Shown: positions 15,249-23,966 of the stretch, in pieces
Position numbering within the stretch: the first letter of the stretch is position 1
Layout of the letters: each line of letters starts with the position of its first letter
Assembly: GCA_002887195.1 (NCBI GenBank)
Contig: PJAB01000324.1
Span: 1-29,643, forward strand
Length of the DNA: 29,643 bases
Reading direction: 5' to 3'
From: Chrysochromulina parva
Taxonomy: Eukaryota; Haptophyta; Prymnesiales; Chrysochromulinaceae
The notes under the pieces: generated by a model
Databases searched by the model: none
Told to the model about the DNA's origin: nothing
The model's input: the letters and a program-made list of their open reading frames with translations, nothing else
Position numbers and translations under genes: made by a program

Positions 15249-16003
15249 GAAAAGGGGCAGATGAGTGATGAGACGAGCTTAGTCAGCGGGCGATTTACGA
15301 AGCTAGAGAACGGCAGTCCGGGTATTGGTCTTGGTTCCAGGTCGAGACTCGAGACATCGGGAGACTCGGACGATCGGATCGGATGGCATATCTGTCTTGT
15401 CCTCGCCGATCGGCTCTCGCAGCGCGGTGGCCTCTCGTCTTCGGGAGCGCGGTGGACGGCGCGGGAGGAGGTCTCCGCGGCGGATCGAAAAACTCGTACC
15501 CGACAATACTGGTCAGACGACAGACCGCACACGTCAGACCGCACACGGTAACGGCTTACGAGAACCGAATCGACGGACACGATCGGATACCCGGTGCGAT
15601 GGTCGATCGGACGACGACCTACGTTAACGCGCCGCCGTCCGCGGCGACGCGGGACCGCGTCGCCCGTCCGGTCCGGACCAGCACGGCCGCCGTGCCCGCG
15701 CCGGCGCCCGGCTCCTCGCGTTTTAGCGGTCCGTCGCGTGCCGGTCGGGTTCGTACTGGCTACTGCCGAGCCGAGCCACGGGGCGTTTGGGGCGTTACCG
15801 GCGCAATACATCGGCGTCAGAGGTTACGTTTAGGCTCCAGGAACCTTTTCCTATAGAAGCCACATGTACCTTTAACCTTAAAAACCTGCGAAAATATTAA
15901 TATGTTTTCAGATTTTAAGTTACGCAAAGTTGATGTTTAAGTTGATGTAAGTTGATTAAAGCGAGCGAGGGGGGGGGGGCGACGTACCGTCTCTTGTGTT
16001 ACA
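15249..16003. other. Convergent intergenic region with short repeats and an AT-rich island
   Basis: It lies between the 3' ends of the filamin-repeat (+) and Notum-like (-) genes. It holds two tandem 14-bp copies of CAGACCGCACACG(T/G) at 15521-15548, a strongly GC-rich block around 15620-15760, an AT-rich block at about 15855-15960 with repeated AAGTTGATG-like words, and a run of 11 G at 15969-15979. No coding region with support is seen; the AT-rich block may carry 3'-end signals for either gene. Confidence 0.5.
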
Positions 16004-17131
16004 TCAACTCGTATGAGGTGTGCATCCACAATTGAAGCCTACGCAGCTGCTCTCCACGTAGTCGTCCACGGTGCCATCCCTGAAAAACCACGACGCGACT
16101 GCCTCTTCAAGCGTCTTGCCCTGCGTCATCAGGGTGGACCACGTGCCCTCGAGAGTGTTGCAGTGCTTGTAGCACGCTGGCAGCATGACACCCTTGTCCC
16201 CTGGCTTGAGAGCGGACGCCTTGACGTCGACGGACGCGAACTGGTGGGTGAGCGTGCGGAACGCTTCGTCATACTCAACGATGGCGCCGGAGGGGGTGAT
16301 CTTGCCGGCGCCATCCTTGCCGAGCTGGTAGGAGTCGTACAGGAACTGGTGCAGGAAGAACGACTCCTTGACGTGGGGGAGGAGGTAGGCACCGTAGTAG
16401 CAACGCCACGTCTGGTCTGCGGCGGGGTACTGCATCTTGCACTCGGGTAGCGCGAGCGCAGCGTTGCCGTAGAGCTCGACCGCCTGGGCCGTGACGTTCA
16501 TCAAGCTCGGCAGCGAGCTGTTGTACGGCTCGATGTCCTGCCAAAACGCCGAGTCGAGGAGCGCGCCGTAACGCGTGAGATTGCCTCCTAACGCAGCACG
16601 GAGCTGGGCACCAACCGCGTCGGCGTTGAACATGGCGCCGCGGGCGCCGGCGGAGCAGCCGCCGTAAAGCACGTTGGTGCCAGGGACGCCGCCGAGACGA
16701 CGAGAGGAAATCAGGTCGGAGAAGACGCTTCGGACGACGCTTCGGCCCTGGAACGCGAAGCCGACGGAAGAGGAAGGTGACGCGCCGGAGTAAGCATCGC
16801 TGGTGCAATAATCGATGTAGACAAGGTTCGCATCCCTAAAGCGAGGGTCAGTCGAGTTGAAGATGCCCTGCCCATCGTAAGTTGAGGACCACTCGCCGGA
16901 TGAGCGCTGATTAGAGCTCCTTTCGGCGCATGTCTTCTTGTCATAGCACCACCCGCCACCGTTGGCGTGCACAATCCACGTGGTGGACTGAGTCGGCGAG
17001 TCTCGGAAGTAATAGCCGGACGGAGTACCATCGTTGCAGACAGCATCAGGGTACGCAGCTTTGTTCAACAGGTGTAAAGACATAGGCGTCGCAGTGGCCA
17101 AGCCGAGCGATGTGGAGAGGAGACCTCGCAT
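16004..17131 (-). CDS. Pectin acetylesterase / Notum family hydrolase
   Basis: 375 residues from the ATG at 17129-17131. Family signature positions are all visible: CNDGTPSGYYFR (32-43), HANGGGWCYD (55-64, oxyanion hole), LVYIDYCTSDAYSG (103-116), nucleophile Ser160 in GGCSAGARGA, Asp193 in LLDSAFW, and His323 in LPACYKHCN; TLEEAVASWFFRDG near the end also matches the family. The catalytic triad is therefore complete. Cysteines are paired-looking and the N-terminus is hydrophobic, so the protein is probably secreted or enters the ER, though the signal peptide is weak. Family members remove acetyl from pectin (plants) or palmitoleate from Wnt (animal Notum). In an alga the substrate is open: acetylated cell-surface or scale polysaccharide is plausible. 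Confidence 0.85.
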   Translation of the reverse strand: MRGLLSTSLGLATATPMSLHLLNKAAYPDAVCNDGTPSGYYFRDSPTQSTTWIVHANGGGWCYDKKTCAERSSNQRSSGEWSSTYDGQGIFNSTDPRFRDANLVYIDYCTSDAYSGASPSSSVGFAFQGRSVVRSVFSDLISSRRLGGVPGTNVLYGGCSAGARGAMFNADAVGAQLRAALGGNLTRYGALLDSAFWQDIEPYNSSLPSLMNVTAQAVELYGNAALALPECKMQYPAADQTWRCYYGAYLLPHVKESFFLHQFLYDSYQLGKDGAGKITPSGAIVEYDEAFRTLTHQFASVDVKASALKPGDKGVMLPACYKHCNTLEGTWSTLMTQGKTLEEAVASWFFRDGTVDDYVESSCVGFNCGCTPHTS

Positions 17132-17772
17132 TATCACTCACACGTTCCGCGGAAGTGAGTGCGACGGGGGAAAAATCGCAAACGAGCCACTCAAGCGCCC
17201 TCGCCGACAAAGGTGCGGCGTCGACGGAAGTTTCAGCCAGACGTCCCTGTTTCGTTAATGGTATTGACGTGCGCGGACCCAGGTACTTTATCTAGAAAGT
17301 GTCTGCCGCTGCGAAAAGTGAGGCGGCTGCGCCCTGCGCGCGCGGCCTATGAACTGTTCGCGTTGTCTGTAGAATGATTGTCTTAAAGGAGTACTTCCCG
17401 GGCCCCGGGGTACTTCCTTCGCTTAATTAGTTAATATAGGTCGTATAAAATTACATTCTTAATCAAGGGGGGCGCCTCCCAGGCCGCTGCTCGCGGCAGG
17501 CCCCCTCTGTGGGAAAACGAAAAGGCCTGTAACTGCGCCAATGTCACACAGTCGAGTACCACAATTTGTCAAGGGACCTTTGTGAAAAGAGAGTAAATCA
17601 CGTGTCAACTCGCTCTCCCTCTTGCGGCCAGGGGCTCTGGTGTTCCATCCCCGCGGAGCTGTGTTGGACGTCGCGTTCGAAATAACACTTTCACATCCCA
17701 AACTTGCACAAAGAGCCCTGTGAAACTGATGAGAATCAAAGCATCGTCTTGCATCACCCCCCCGACTGCTGC
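17132..17772. promoter_or_regulatory. Divergent intergenic region
   Basis: It separates the minus-strand Notum-like gene from the plus-strand ArfGAP1-tail-like gene. It contains an AT-rich patch (about 17423-17465: TTAATTAGTTAATATAGG and following) inside otherwise GC-rich DNA. Short open frames on both strands show no family features. It probably holds both promoters, but no element is specific enough to name. No ArfGAP-type zinc finger exon is present here. Confidence 0.35.
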
Positions 17773-18519
17773 ATGCCGAAGGATCCCAATGGCGTCGAGG
17801 CTCTCGACGGCGAGACGGACGCGGAGTACGTTGCGCGCCAGACGCGTCTGCGTGAGGAGGCTGCCGCGCGAATGCGCGCCAAATTTGGCGGCAGCGGCGG
17901 CCTCAACGGCCGAATGGGCGGTGTCGGGAGCAGCGGGAGTGGCGGCGGCGGCGGTGGCGGTGGCTCGTCGGAGCTGCTCTCGTCCGCAGCTGACGGGCTG
18001 TCCTCGCTCGCCTCAAGCGCCTCGTGGCTTCTCGGCAGCGCCAAGGACGTCACTGTCGCTGTCGCAGGCTCCGTGGCTGCCAAGGTGGCAGAGAGAGCCC
18101 GAGACACCTCTGGCTCACGCGAAGAAGATCTGCCGCGCGACATCTCGGACCTTCTCGGCAGTGCCGCCGTGAGTGACCCGCCGCCTCGCCCAGCCGCCGC
18201 CCCGGCACCATCGCCAGCGCGAGCCCCAAAACCCAAGGCTGCGCCGGAGGATGACCTTTTTGGCTCACTCGGCATGGGCATCGCACCACCCACGTCGGTT
18301 CCGAAGCCGCCGCCCCCCGCGCCGAAGCCACCCGTCGCCAACGGCGGCTGGGATGACAACAGCTCGTGGGACACGCCTGCGCCCACGTCTCCCGGGGTGC
18401 CAGCACCGTCGACGCACGTAGCGATCTCACCCACGTCCGCAGGACGCGTGAAGAAGCCCGCGGCCGCCAAGGTGGAGAGCAGTAAGGATGGCTGGGGTGA
18501 TTTTGACGACAAATGGTAG
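17773..18519 (+). CDS. ArfGAP1-tail-like, low-complexity membrane-trafficking protein
   Basis: 248 residues from the ATG at 17773 (MPKDPNGVEALDGE); the frame is open to a TTG at 17704 but has no earlier ATG. Order: acidic start, an ARQTRLREEAAARMRAKFG helix, a Gly-rich run coded by GGC repeats, then a Ser/Ala/Gly helix at about residues 70-115 (LLSSAADGLSSLASSASWLL) whose small-residue polar face resembles the ALPS curvature sensor of ArfGAP1. Next come Pro-rich linkers with EDDLFGSLG, GGWDDNSSWD and a final DGWGDFDDKW, which look like clathrin-adaptor ear-binding motifs (DLF and WxxF types). No ArfGAP zinc finger, ENTH or kinase domain is present. A role in coated-vesicle formation is inferred from motif composition; family identity is not established. 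Confidence 0.6.
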   Translation: MPKDPNGVEALDGETDAEYVARQTRLREEAAARMRAKFGGSGGLNGRMGGVGSSGSGGGGGGGGSSELLSSAADGLSSLASSASWLLGSAKDVTVAVAGSVAAKVAERARDTSGSREEDLPRDISDLLGSAAVSDPPPRPAAAPAPSPARAPKPKAAPEDDLFGSLGMGIAPPTSVPKPPPPAPKPPVANGGWDDNSSWDTPAPTSPGVPAPSTHVAISPTSAGRVKKPAAAKVESSKDGWGDFDDKW

Positions 18520-19159
18520 CCCATGGCTACTAACAGAGCCGCAGGCTCTCACGTGTCCGCCGGTGGTGTCACCGACGGATAGGAAAGCATTGGCCCGTGC
18601 CGTAGCGCCGCGGGCATGAGGCGATCGCGGCGATCCTCGGAACAAGAGCGGCCTGCGGCCCTGCGCTCTGGACCAATGGACGAATCTGGCTGCGTCTCGC
18701 ATACATATATGTCGGGGCGGTGCCGGTGAAATGAGATCGAAGAGAGTACGGGAAAGGATGCATGAACTGAACACCACAGAAACTTGTGTTTCAGAGCGAG
18801 CGCCCGCGCTCGCCGCCCGGGCGCCCGCGGCCCGCGCCGCCGCCGCGGGGCCGGGCGCGGCGCCGCGTGCGGGCGTGTACGGTACCTCGCACAAACCGAA
18901 CCGCAGGACTGCGCACTCTGCTCTGTCGTCTGTTCGGCAACGTACCGGTGTTGACGGTGACGGTTTGATGTTGAGCGACGGCACTCGGCTCACACCGCTC
19001 ACCGCACACCATCATTGAGCGTTGATGTCGCAATCATCCCTGGATTGGCGTCTAGTGTCCGGTCTACGCGAGAGCCTCCGCCCGTGCCGCGATGCTCGCC
19101 ATGTGCACGTGTCCTGTGCCGCTGGGGCAGTCGATGGGGGGCATTCAATGGCTGCCTGG
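18520..19159. other. Convergent intergenic region, GC-rich
   Basis: 3' flanks of the trafficking protein (+) and the AI-2E-like gene (-). It contains an extremely GC-rich run at about 18796-18870 made of GCCCGCG/CGCCG-type words. No gene supported; short frames overlapping it arise from the base composition. Confidence 0.45.
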
Positions 19160-20489
19160 CTAGCTATCGGCGAGCCGCTTGGTCTCCTCGACGTCAGAGC
19201 TGTCGTTTAGTCTCCACTTTCGGCTCCGTTCAGCGGCGGCGGCGGCTGCACCACCGTCGAGGATGCGCAGAAGGAGGCGCGCCAGGGGATGATCAACGTG
19301 GGCGATGTGGATGCGCAGAACGGCGGTCAGCGGCACCGCGAGCACTAGCCCAGTGACGCCCCACAGCGCCGACCAAAGCATCAGCGAGAGCAGCACGATC
19401 ACCGGATGGAGATCGAGAGACGAGCCGAACATCACGGGCTCGAGGACGTTGCCGACGAATGCATGCAGCAGCAGCGGCAGCAGCACGGCCGAAAACATCC
19501 GCGCGGCACCCATGTTTGGGTTGAAGAGCACGAGCGGGAGCGGCAGCAGCACGGCGATCAGCGCTCCCACATTCGGGATGAAGTTGCACCAAAAGGCGAG
19601 CACGCCAAAGACCTGCGAGGATGAGACTCGATCCGACCATATGTCGGTCGGCGAGCATGCAGCAGGACGTTGCGAGGCGATTGAGGCATATCCGGAGAGC
19701 ACGGCTGCGAGGCCAACAAGTGGCTGCAAGGCCATCTCGGCTGAATCTCGACAAAAGCTCGCCAAAATCTGGGCTCTTCCGCGCGGCGAGCGCGGTTCGT
19801 CATCGTACCAGCCACAGATCCACCTGGAGCGCTTTGAGGATGATGCCAGTGGCCACGCCTGTGAGAAGGGAAAGCATCACCTTGCCCTTGATAAAGGCGT
19901 TCAGGTGCGCGTCCACCGTTTGCGCCAAACGGTCTCGATTCGCAGGGGGCGAGGGTTTCCCAAGGAGCAAGAACACGGCGAAGAGAAGCACGAGCGCAAG
20001 GTCGGAGACCGTCACAAGAAGATTCTCGATGACGTTCAGGATCATAGTGGTCAGCGGCAGCTTGTCGCCCAGATTCTTGAGGCTGGACAGCCGCACCGAA
20101 TGGTTGATGCCTTGCGTATCCATCCATGAAACGAGGCTGTTGAGCAGGCGCTCAATGTGAGCAGAATACTCATTTGCGTGCGCGGAGAATTGTCGTACGC
20201 TGTCGGCGAGAATGAGGGCGATGCCCACGATGAGCGCGGTGGCAAACGAGAGCGTAAGCAACACGGCGGCGAATCGTGGCAATCGAAGGCCAAGGAAGTT
20301 CACTATAGGAGCCAACATCTGCTTGAGAGCGACCGCGAGCACAAATGGCACGAGGACGCTGCGCAAGTAAGCCAGAGCTGCACCGACGACACCGAGCGCG
20401 CACACGCACAGCGCCAGAGTTCGTAACCGCTCCTCGACAAGGTGCTCGTCGGGCGAGAGCGGGCCGAATAGCAAGCTTGCGGCCGACAT
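19160..20489 (-). CDS. AI-2E / PerM (UPF0118) family membrane transporter, two exons
   Basis: Exon 1 is 20489-19809 and exon 2 is 19612-19160, giving 377 residues, the usual family length. The ATG is at 20487-20489 (MSAASLLFGPL). Exon 1 carries the paired N-terminal helices (TLALCVCALGVVGAALAYLR, LVPFVLAVALKQMLAPIVNFL), another helix (AAVLLTLSFATALIVGIALI), the soluble helical part, and the helix LALVLLFAVFLLLG. Exon 2 resumes with VFGVLAFWCNFIPNVGALIAV, the family's most conserved segment (FIPNxG), then NVLEPVMFGSSLDLHPVIVLLSL and WGVTGLVLAVPLTAVLRI, also signature regions. Joining ...QVDLWL to VFGVLAF restores the standard family sequence. Bacterial relatives export AI-2 (TqsA) or act as Na+/H+ antiporters; in algae an organellar or plasma-membrane role is possible and the substrate is unknown. 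Confidence 0.85.
19613..19808 (-). other. Spliceosomal intron (196 bp, phase 0) in the AI-2E-like gene
   Basis: On the minus strand the donor is CTG|GTACGA at 19808 and the acceptor CTCATCCTCGCAG|GTC ending at 19613. The exon 1 frame meets a stop two codons after the donor, and exon 2 is in a different frame; removing this GT-AG interval joins them in frame and reconstructs a conserved family segment. This is the only intron I could define in the window and it proves a eukaryotic nuclear origin. Confidence 0.85.
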
Positions 20490-20689
20490 GCCGGTCAAAA
20501 GACGCCGAGGGCCGGGAGCCCGCGGGGAAGCGTCGTCATGGAGTGCGGTGTGAATCGAGTTACCGGTATAAACCTAGGCCGTGAATGTGTCTGTTTCTGT
20601 GTGATTCTTTCGGGCATACATAGACGAACCTCGATTGTTCACAGCCATTAAAAGTCCCATGAAAACACACAACACACCCAGGAAGCAAC
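20490..20689. promoter_or_regulatory. Short divergent promoter interval
   Basis: 200 bases between the ATGs of the AI-2E-like gene (-) and the lumen-protein gene (+). TATAAA at 20567-20572 lies about 120 bases before the plus-strand ATG and could serve as its TATA box. Both genes are likely transcribed outward from here; no other site is specific. Confidence 0.35.
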
Positions 20690-21202
20690 ATGGAAATCTG
20701 GATGCTCGCCGCGTTGAGCCTCCTCGCGCCGCCCGCCGCGCAGCACCCATGCAATCGTGGGACTCCGCAGTTCACGCGTCAAGCCGTGCTTAAATCTGCC
20801 GCCACCGTCGCTTTGGGCATGGGTAATATGGCGTCTGCCGCAGACAGCTCAGAATTGATCTTCAACGGCGTTCTCCAGTCGCCCACGCCGGATCTCAAGC
20901 TGGCCGATGGTGCCCAAGCGACAGTGACGCTGCGCGTCGTTGGTCGCAATACCAACGGCCCCATGGGCACGCTCGTCGTGCCCGTAGGCGGGGTGCAATT
21001 CCCGGTTGGTTTTGCGATCACAAGAGCACAATTGCGTGAGGGGCTGCCAGATTTCGTCTGGCTCGAGGACGACATATACCTCAAGGTTACAGTGGCCAAT
21101 GCTGCAGGCAAAGTGATCCTTGCCGGCAAATCAAAGTCCAAGTTCGGCCCGGACGAGTCGGGGAAGTCGGTTCACAAGAACGCGTATGTCACACTAGAGT
21201 GA
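20690..21202 (+). CDS. Small predicted plastid/thylakoid-lumen protein
   Basis: 170 residues from ATG 20690. Residues 1-18 form an ER-type signal peptide (MEIWMLAALSLLAPPAAQ), followed by a short basic region and a second hydrophobic segment TRQAVLKSAATVALGMGNM ending in an A-S-A (48-50) cleavage-like site: the arrangement of a bipartite plastid plus thylakoid-lumen leader as in algae with secondary plastids. The mature part (about 120 residues) is beta-rich: ATVTLRVVGRNTNGPMGTLV, PVGGVQFPVGFAITRAQL, YLKVTVANAAGKVILAGKSKS. Its pattern is distantly like the C-terminal domain of CcmH/CcmI cytochrome c assembly proteins (charge-neutral beta domain with P-V-x-G-x-x-F-P), but this is a weak resemblance. 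Function is not assigned. Confidence 0.65.
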   Translation: MEIWMLAALSLLAPPAAQHPCNRGTPQFTRQAVLKSAATVALGMGNMASAADSSELIFNGVLQSPTPDLKLADGAQATVTLRVVGRNTNGPMGTLVVPVGGVQFPVGFAITRAQLREGLPDFVWLEDDIYLKVTVANAAGKVILAGKSKSKFGPDESGKSVHKNAYVTLE

Positions 21203-21584
21203 GGTGTGCGCAGCTGAGCACAGACCAGTGAGAGCAGAGGCGCAATGGGCGTGTCCAGCGTCCATGGTCTCTCCAGAGTTAAGGTTCGCCGGCGGCCTCG
21301 GCCGTCAGAGCCCGGAGCCTCACCGCGCGGCGCGCGTGGTATCGCGTCATGTGAAAAATCCCGTCCCGTCGCGGCGCCGGGCCTTAACCGGGTTAACCGG
21401 GATAACGCATGGGATAACGCCGGCCGCCGCCGGCATAACGCCGGCAACGCCCCCCACGTCCTTTTCTTACCACCGAACACATCTTTTGCTGAACTGCTGA
21501 TCCGATCTCGTGCAAGACTGCAAACGCACTTGCATGCTGCAGGCTGAGCCGCAAGCGCAACGCACCAGGACGTAACGAAGGTCC
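21203..21584. repeat. Convergent intergenic region with nested short repeats
   Basis: Between the 3' ends of the lumen-protein gene (+) and the SPRY-like gene (-). At about 21384-21450 there are overlapping repeated words: TTAACCGGG twice, GGATAACGC and GGGATAACGC, ATAACGCCGGC twice, and the palindrome GCCGGC. No gene seen. Confidence 0.5.
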
Positions 21585-23032
21585 TCAACGGTCTACGGCT
21601 CTACTCTGCGCTGTTTCTTCCTCTGTCAGCGAGACGACCTCGACAGGCTTCTCAGCGAGGAAGGCGTCCAGAACCTCTCGCCGCCTCTCGACAAACTCGC
21701 TCTGCGTCATCCGGCCGGCGTCCCGCAGCTCGCGCAGCTCTTCCAACCGAAGGTGTGACTTGGGTGGGCCAGGGCTCGGTGGCGGCGGCGTGACCACGCC
21801 ACGTGCAGCGAGTGGCGAGCCGGTGCGTTTGGGGCTTGGCGTGCCGCCCCTCGCTGGGCTATGGAGTAGAGGCTTGGTATCGCTCCGATGGGCGCCGGGC
21901 GTGGCGGCCAACCCGCGCGGGCTTGCACTGCCACTGCCTCCGCCTGCGCGGCCGCCTCCTCCGCAGCCCCCGTTGGTGGCGGTGGCGAGCGTGGCGCCGA
22001 GGCTGAGGTCCGCTACGATCGCATCCGCAGCAAGGCAGATCTCATGTGCGATGGACTCGATCACTTTCCCGTCGCGCAGCAGGCGCTCAACGGCGAGGCG
22101 CCGATCAGGCTGCGCCGCCAGCGCCCGTAGGTATGCGAGCGTGAGCGGCGCCGGCGGCCGCTCCATCCGCAGAGGCGCTGTCACCGCCGCCGCGATGACC
22201 TCGGCGATGCGCGTCGTCGCGGGCAGCTTCGGGTTCGTGTGGCGAGAGCGATTGGGCCTCTCCCATGGCTTCTCTGGATTGGCCTTGTCTGCTTTGGGCT
22301 CGCCGCCGTGCTCTTGTCCGCGCAGCAGCCAATCTGCCAAAGTCCATTCCACGGGTAGACCGGTAGGCCCAAGCAGACCTCCCACGCCCGCGGGCGAGCG
22401 CGAATACGCGTCAAGCGCGCCCGAGTACGAGTAGCCGTCGCGCGTACCTTCCTCGACCTTGGCGGCGGCCGCGGCGAAGCTCGAGTGCATGGCCGCCTCC
22501 TTTCGAGCCGTGGCGACGGCATTCTTGATCGCGGCCATGGAGATGAGCCCCACCTGACTACGTGTGGCGGCCATCTCCGGCTCCCACACGTCCTTGAGTG
22601 CCCGGGGCGGCGCCCCAAACGAGGACGACGGCCCGCTACGGGAATGTGGAGTCTTGGCTGCACACGTGGCTGCATGCAATCCGTTGGCAGCATGGGATCC
22701 GGGAAAGCTAGGCGGTGGTGTCGGCGGCGGCGACTGCGCCAGCGCCGGCGAGGTGCCCGTCTTTCCCCGCGATGTGGAACGGGTAGCTTCTCGGCTCAAT
22801 CTCGCGCTCTTCGCTTCGGCCGCTTGAGCACGCTCCTCCGCGAGGGTGGCGGCCGCCTCCGCCTCGGCCGCCTCGGCCGCGGCAGCTTGGACGAGCCCAG
22901 ACATGTCGGATGCATGCATATGCATGCATCCAGATCCCGACGTCCGCCGCGCGCGGGCACTCTCGTCGGCCCACGCATGCATCGTCGCCTCTTGCACACG
23001 CAGCCGTGCCGATGGCGACGTGGATATCGCGT

Positions 23033-23064
<32 letters not shown>

Positions 23065-23966
23065 TCCGCGCTGCTTCGCCTGCTATCAGCACGGCTGGGT
23101 GAACGCAATGTGGCTGCGTGGCGGCTGCTGGGTGACGACGTGCGCGCAGCGGTGCGGGCGCCAGTGCTGGCGCCAGTGCTGGCGCCGAAGCGCGGCGAGG
23201 GCGAGCTCACATCATCTTCGTGGGCTGAATCCACGTCATCTTCCAGGGCCGCGGCCGCTGCCGCCTCCGTCGCGGAGCCGAAGGCGTTGGTCTGTGGCGG
23301 CGAGGGGGGCACGGGCGTGCCGTAGGGCGAGGTTGCGCGCGGCGTCGTCGGCGCCGCACGGTACGGCGTAAACGAGTAGCGCGAGAGCACGACCGCGTCG
23401 CCCTCATACGCGCACTGCACCCACGGACGGAGGCTGTCGGGCAACTGCGAGCCGGGCACGCGCGAGTCGACGTCGCCCTCGCCGTCGAGGCGGAAGGTGA
23501 GACGGCGGCGCACGAAGTCGACGCGGACTTCCACCTCGCGACCGACTGCGGTGCGATTCAGGAAGAGGTAGCGCGGACTTCCATCGCTGTATGGGTCACT
23601 CATTACTGCACTCGGGTGGCCAACTCGAGTTGGGCGTGGGAAGAGTTGTCCGTCCCATGGCCGAATGCCGCAGACGCGAGTGCCGTCCGCGTTGGCCACG
23701 CCTACGCGGATCTTGGTTCCCGTCGTCGAGCGGCTCGAAGCGACCGTGAGCGTGAAGCGGTGCACGCCGAGCACGTCCGCCGTCATGACGAGGCGACCGA
23801 GTGCCGCATCACTGCCGCCGAGCAGCGCCACCCGCGTGTGCGTGAGGACCGTGCCCCGCTCGTCGTCGAGGCGGTGCGAGCGAAAATGCGGCGACGGCAG
23901 CCACGATTCGGCATCGCACTGATGACAGGCTTGGTACTGCGGGAAGACGCCGGTGACTGACGACAT
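21585..23966 (-). CDS. SPRY-like domain protein with SHOCT-like C-terminus
   Basis: 793 residues from ATG 23964-23966. Residues about 55-200 resemble a SPRY/B30.2 beta-sandwich: VHRFTLTVASS, IRVGVANADGTRVCG, GREVEVRVDFVRRRLTFRLDGE (the typical 'x-V-x-V-x-x-D...L-x-F-x-x-x-G' strand pair) and LRPWVQCAYEGDAVVL. Residues 200-470 are disordered and Pro/Ser/Ala-rich, including an 11-Ala run, a charged helix (AEAAATLAEERAQAAEAKSA) and GASTGASTGA repeats. A second folded-looking region at about 500-650 includes PVEWTLADWLLRG and helices around AYLRALAAQPDRRLAVERLL. Residues 739-768 (LRLEELRELRDAGRMTQSEF...) match the SHOCT pattern of a short C-terminal helical hairpin. SPRY domains bind protein partners, so a scaffold or adaptor is inferred; no enzymatic residues are seen. 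Confidence 0.65.
22908..22931. repeat. Perfect 24-bp palindrome inside the SPRY-like gene
   Basis: GGATGCATGCAT followed immediately by its reverse complement, centred on 22919/22920. It is an alternating purine-pyrimidine tract (TGCATGCATATGCATGCA) inside coding sequence and encodes CMHMHAS in the disordered part of the protein. It could form a cruciform or be a protein-binding site; function unknown. Confidence 0.9.
23033..23064. repeat. (CCG)n microsatellite encoding poly-alanine
   Basis: About ten uninterrupted CCG/GCC units within the SPRY-like gene, read on the minus strand as an alanine run (11 Ala). It is a likely length-variable site. Confidence 0.9.

Noticed and set aside
14750..15811. 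353-codon minus-strand frame crossing the end of the filamin-repeat gene
   Set aside because: Its Ser/Ala/Phe-rich part is the antisense of the Ala/Glu coiled coil, and the rest is low-complexity Arg-rich reading of intergenic DNA.
17459..17701. 80-codon minus-strand frame upstream of the trafficking gene
   Set aside because: No homology features; short and in a likely promoter region.
19305..20160. Plus-strand frames (274 and 179 codons) across the AI-2E-like gene
   Set aside because: They run antisense to both exons and the intron and lack domain features, whereas the minus strand reconstructs a conserved transporter.
21760..23325. Several plus-strand frames opposite the SPRY-like gene
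   Set aside because: They are Arg/Ala/Gly-rich shadows from GC-rich sequence; the minus frame is far longer and has SPRY-like and SHOCT-like segments.
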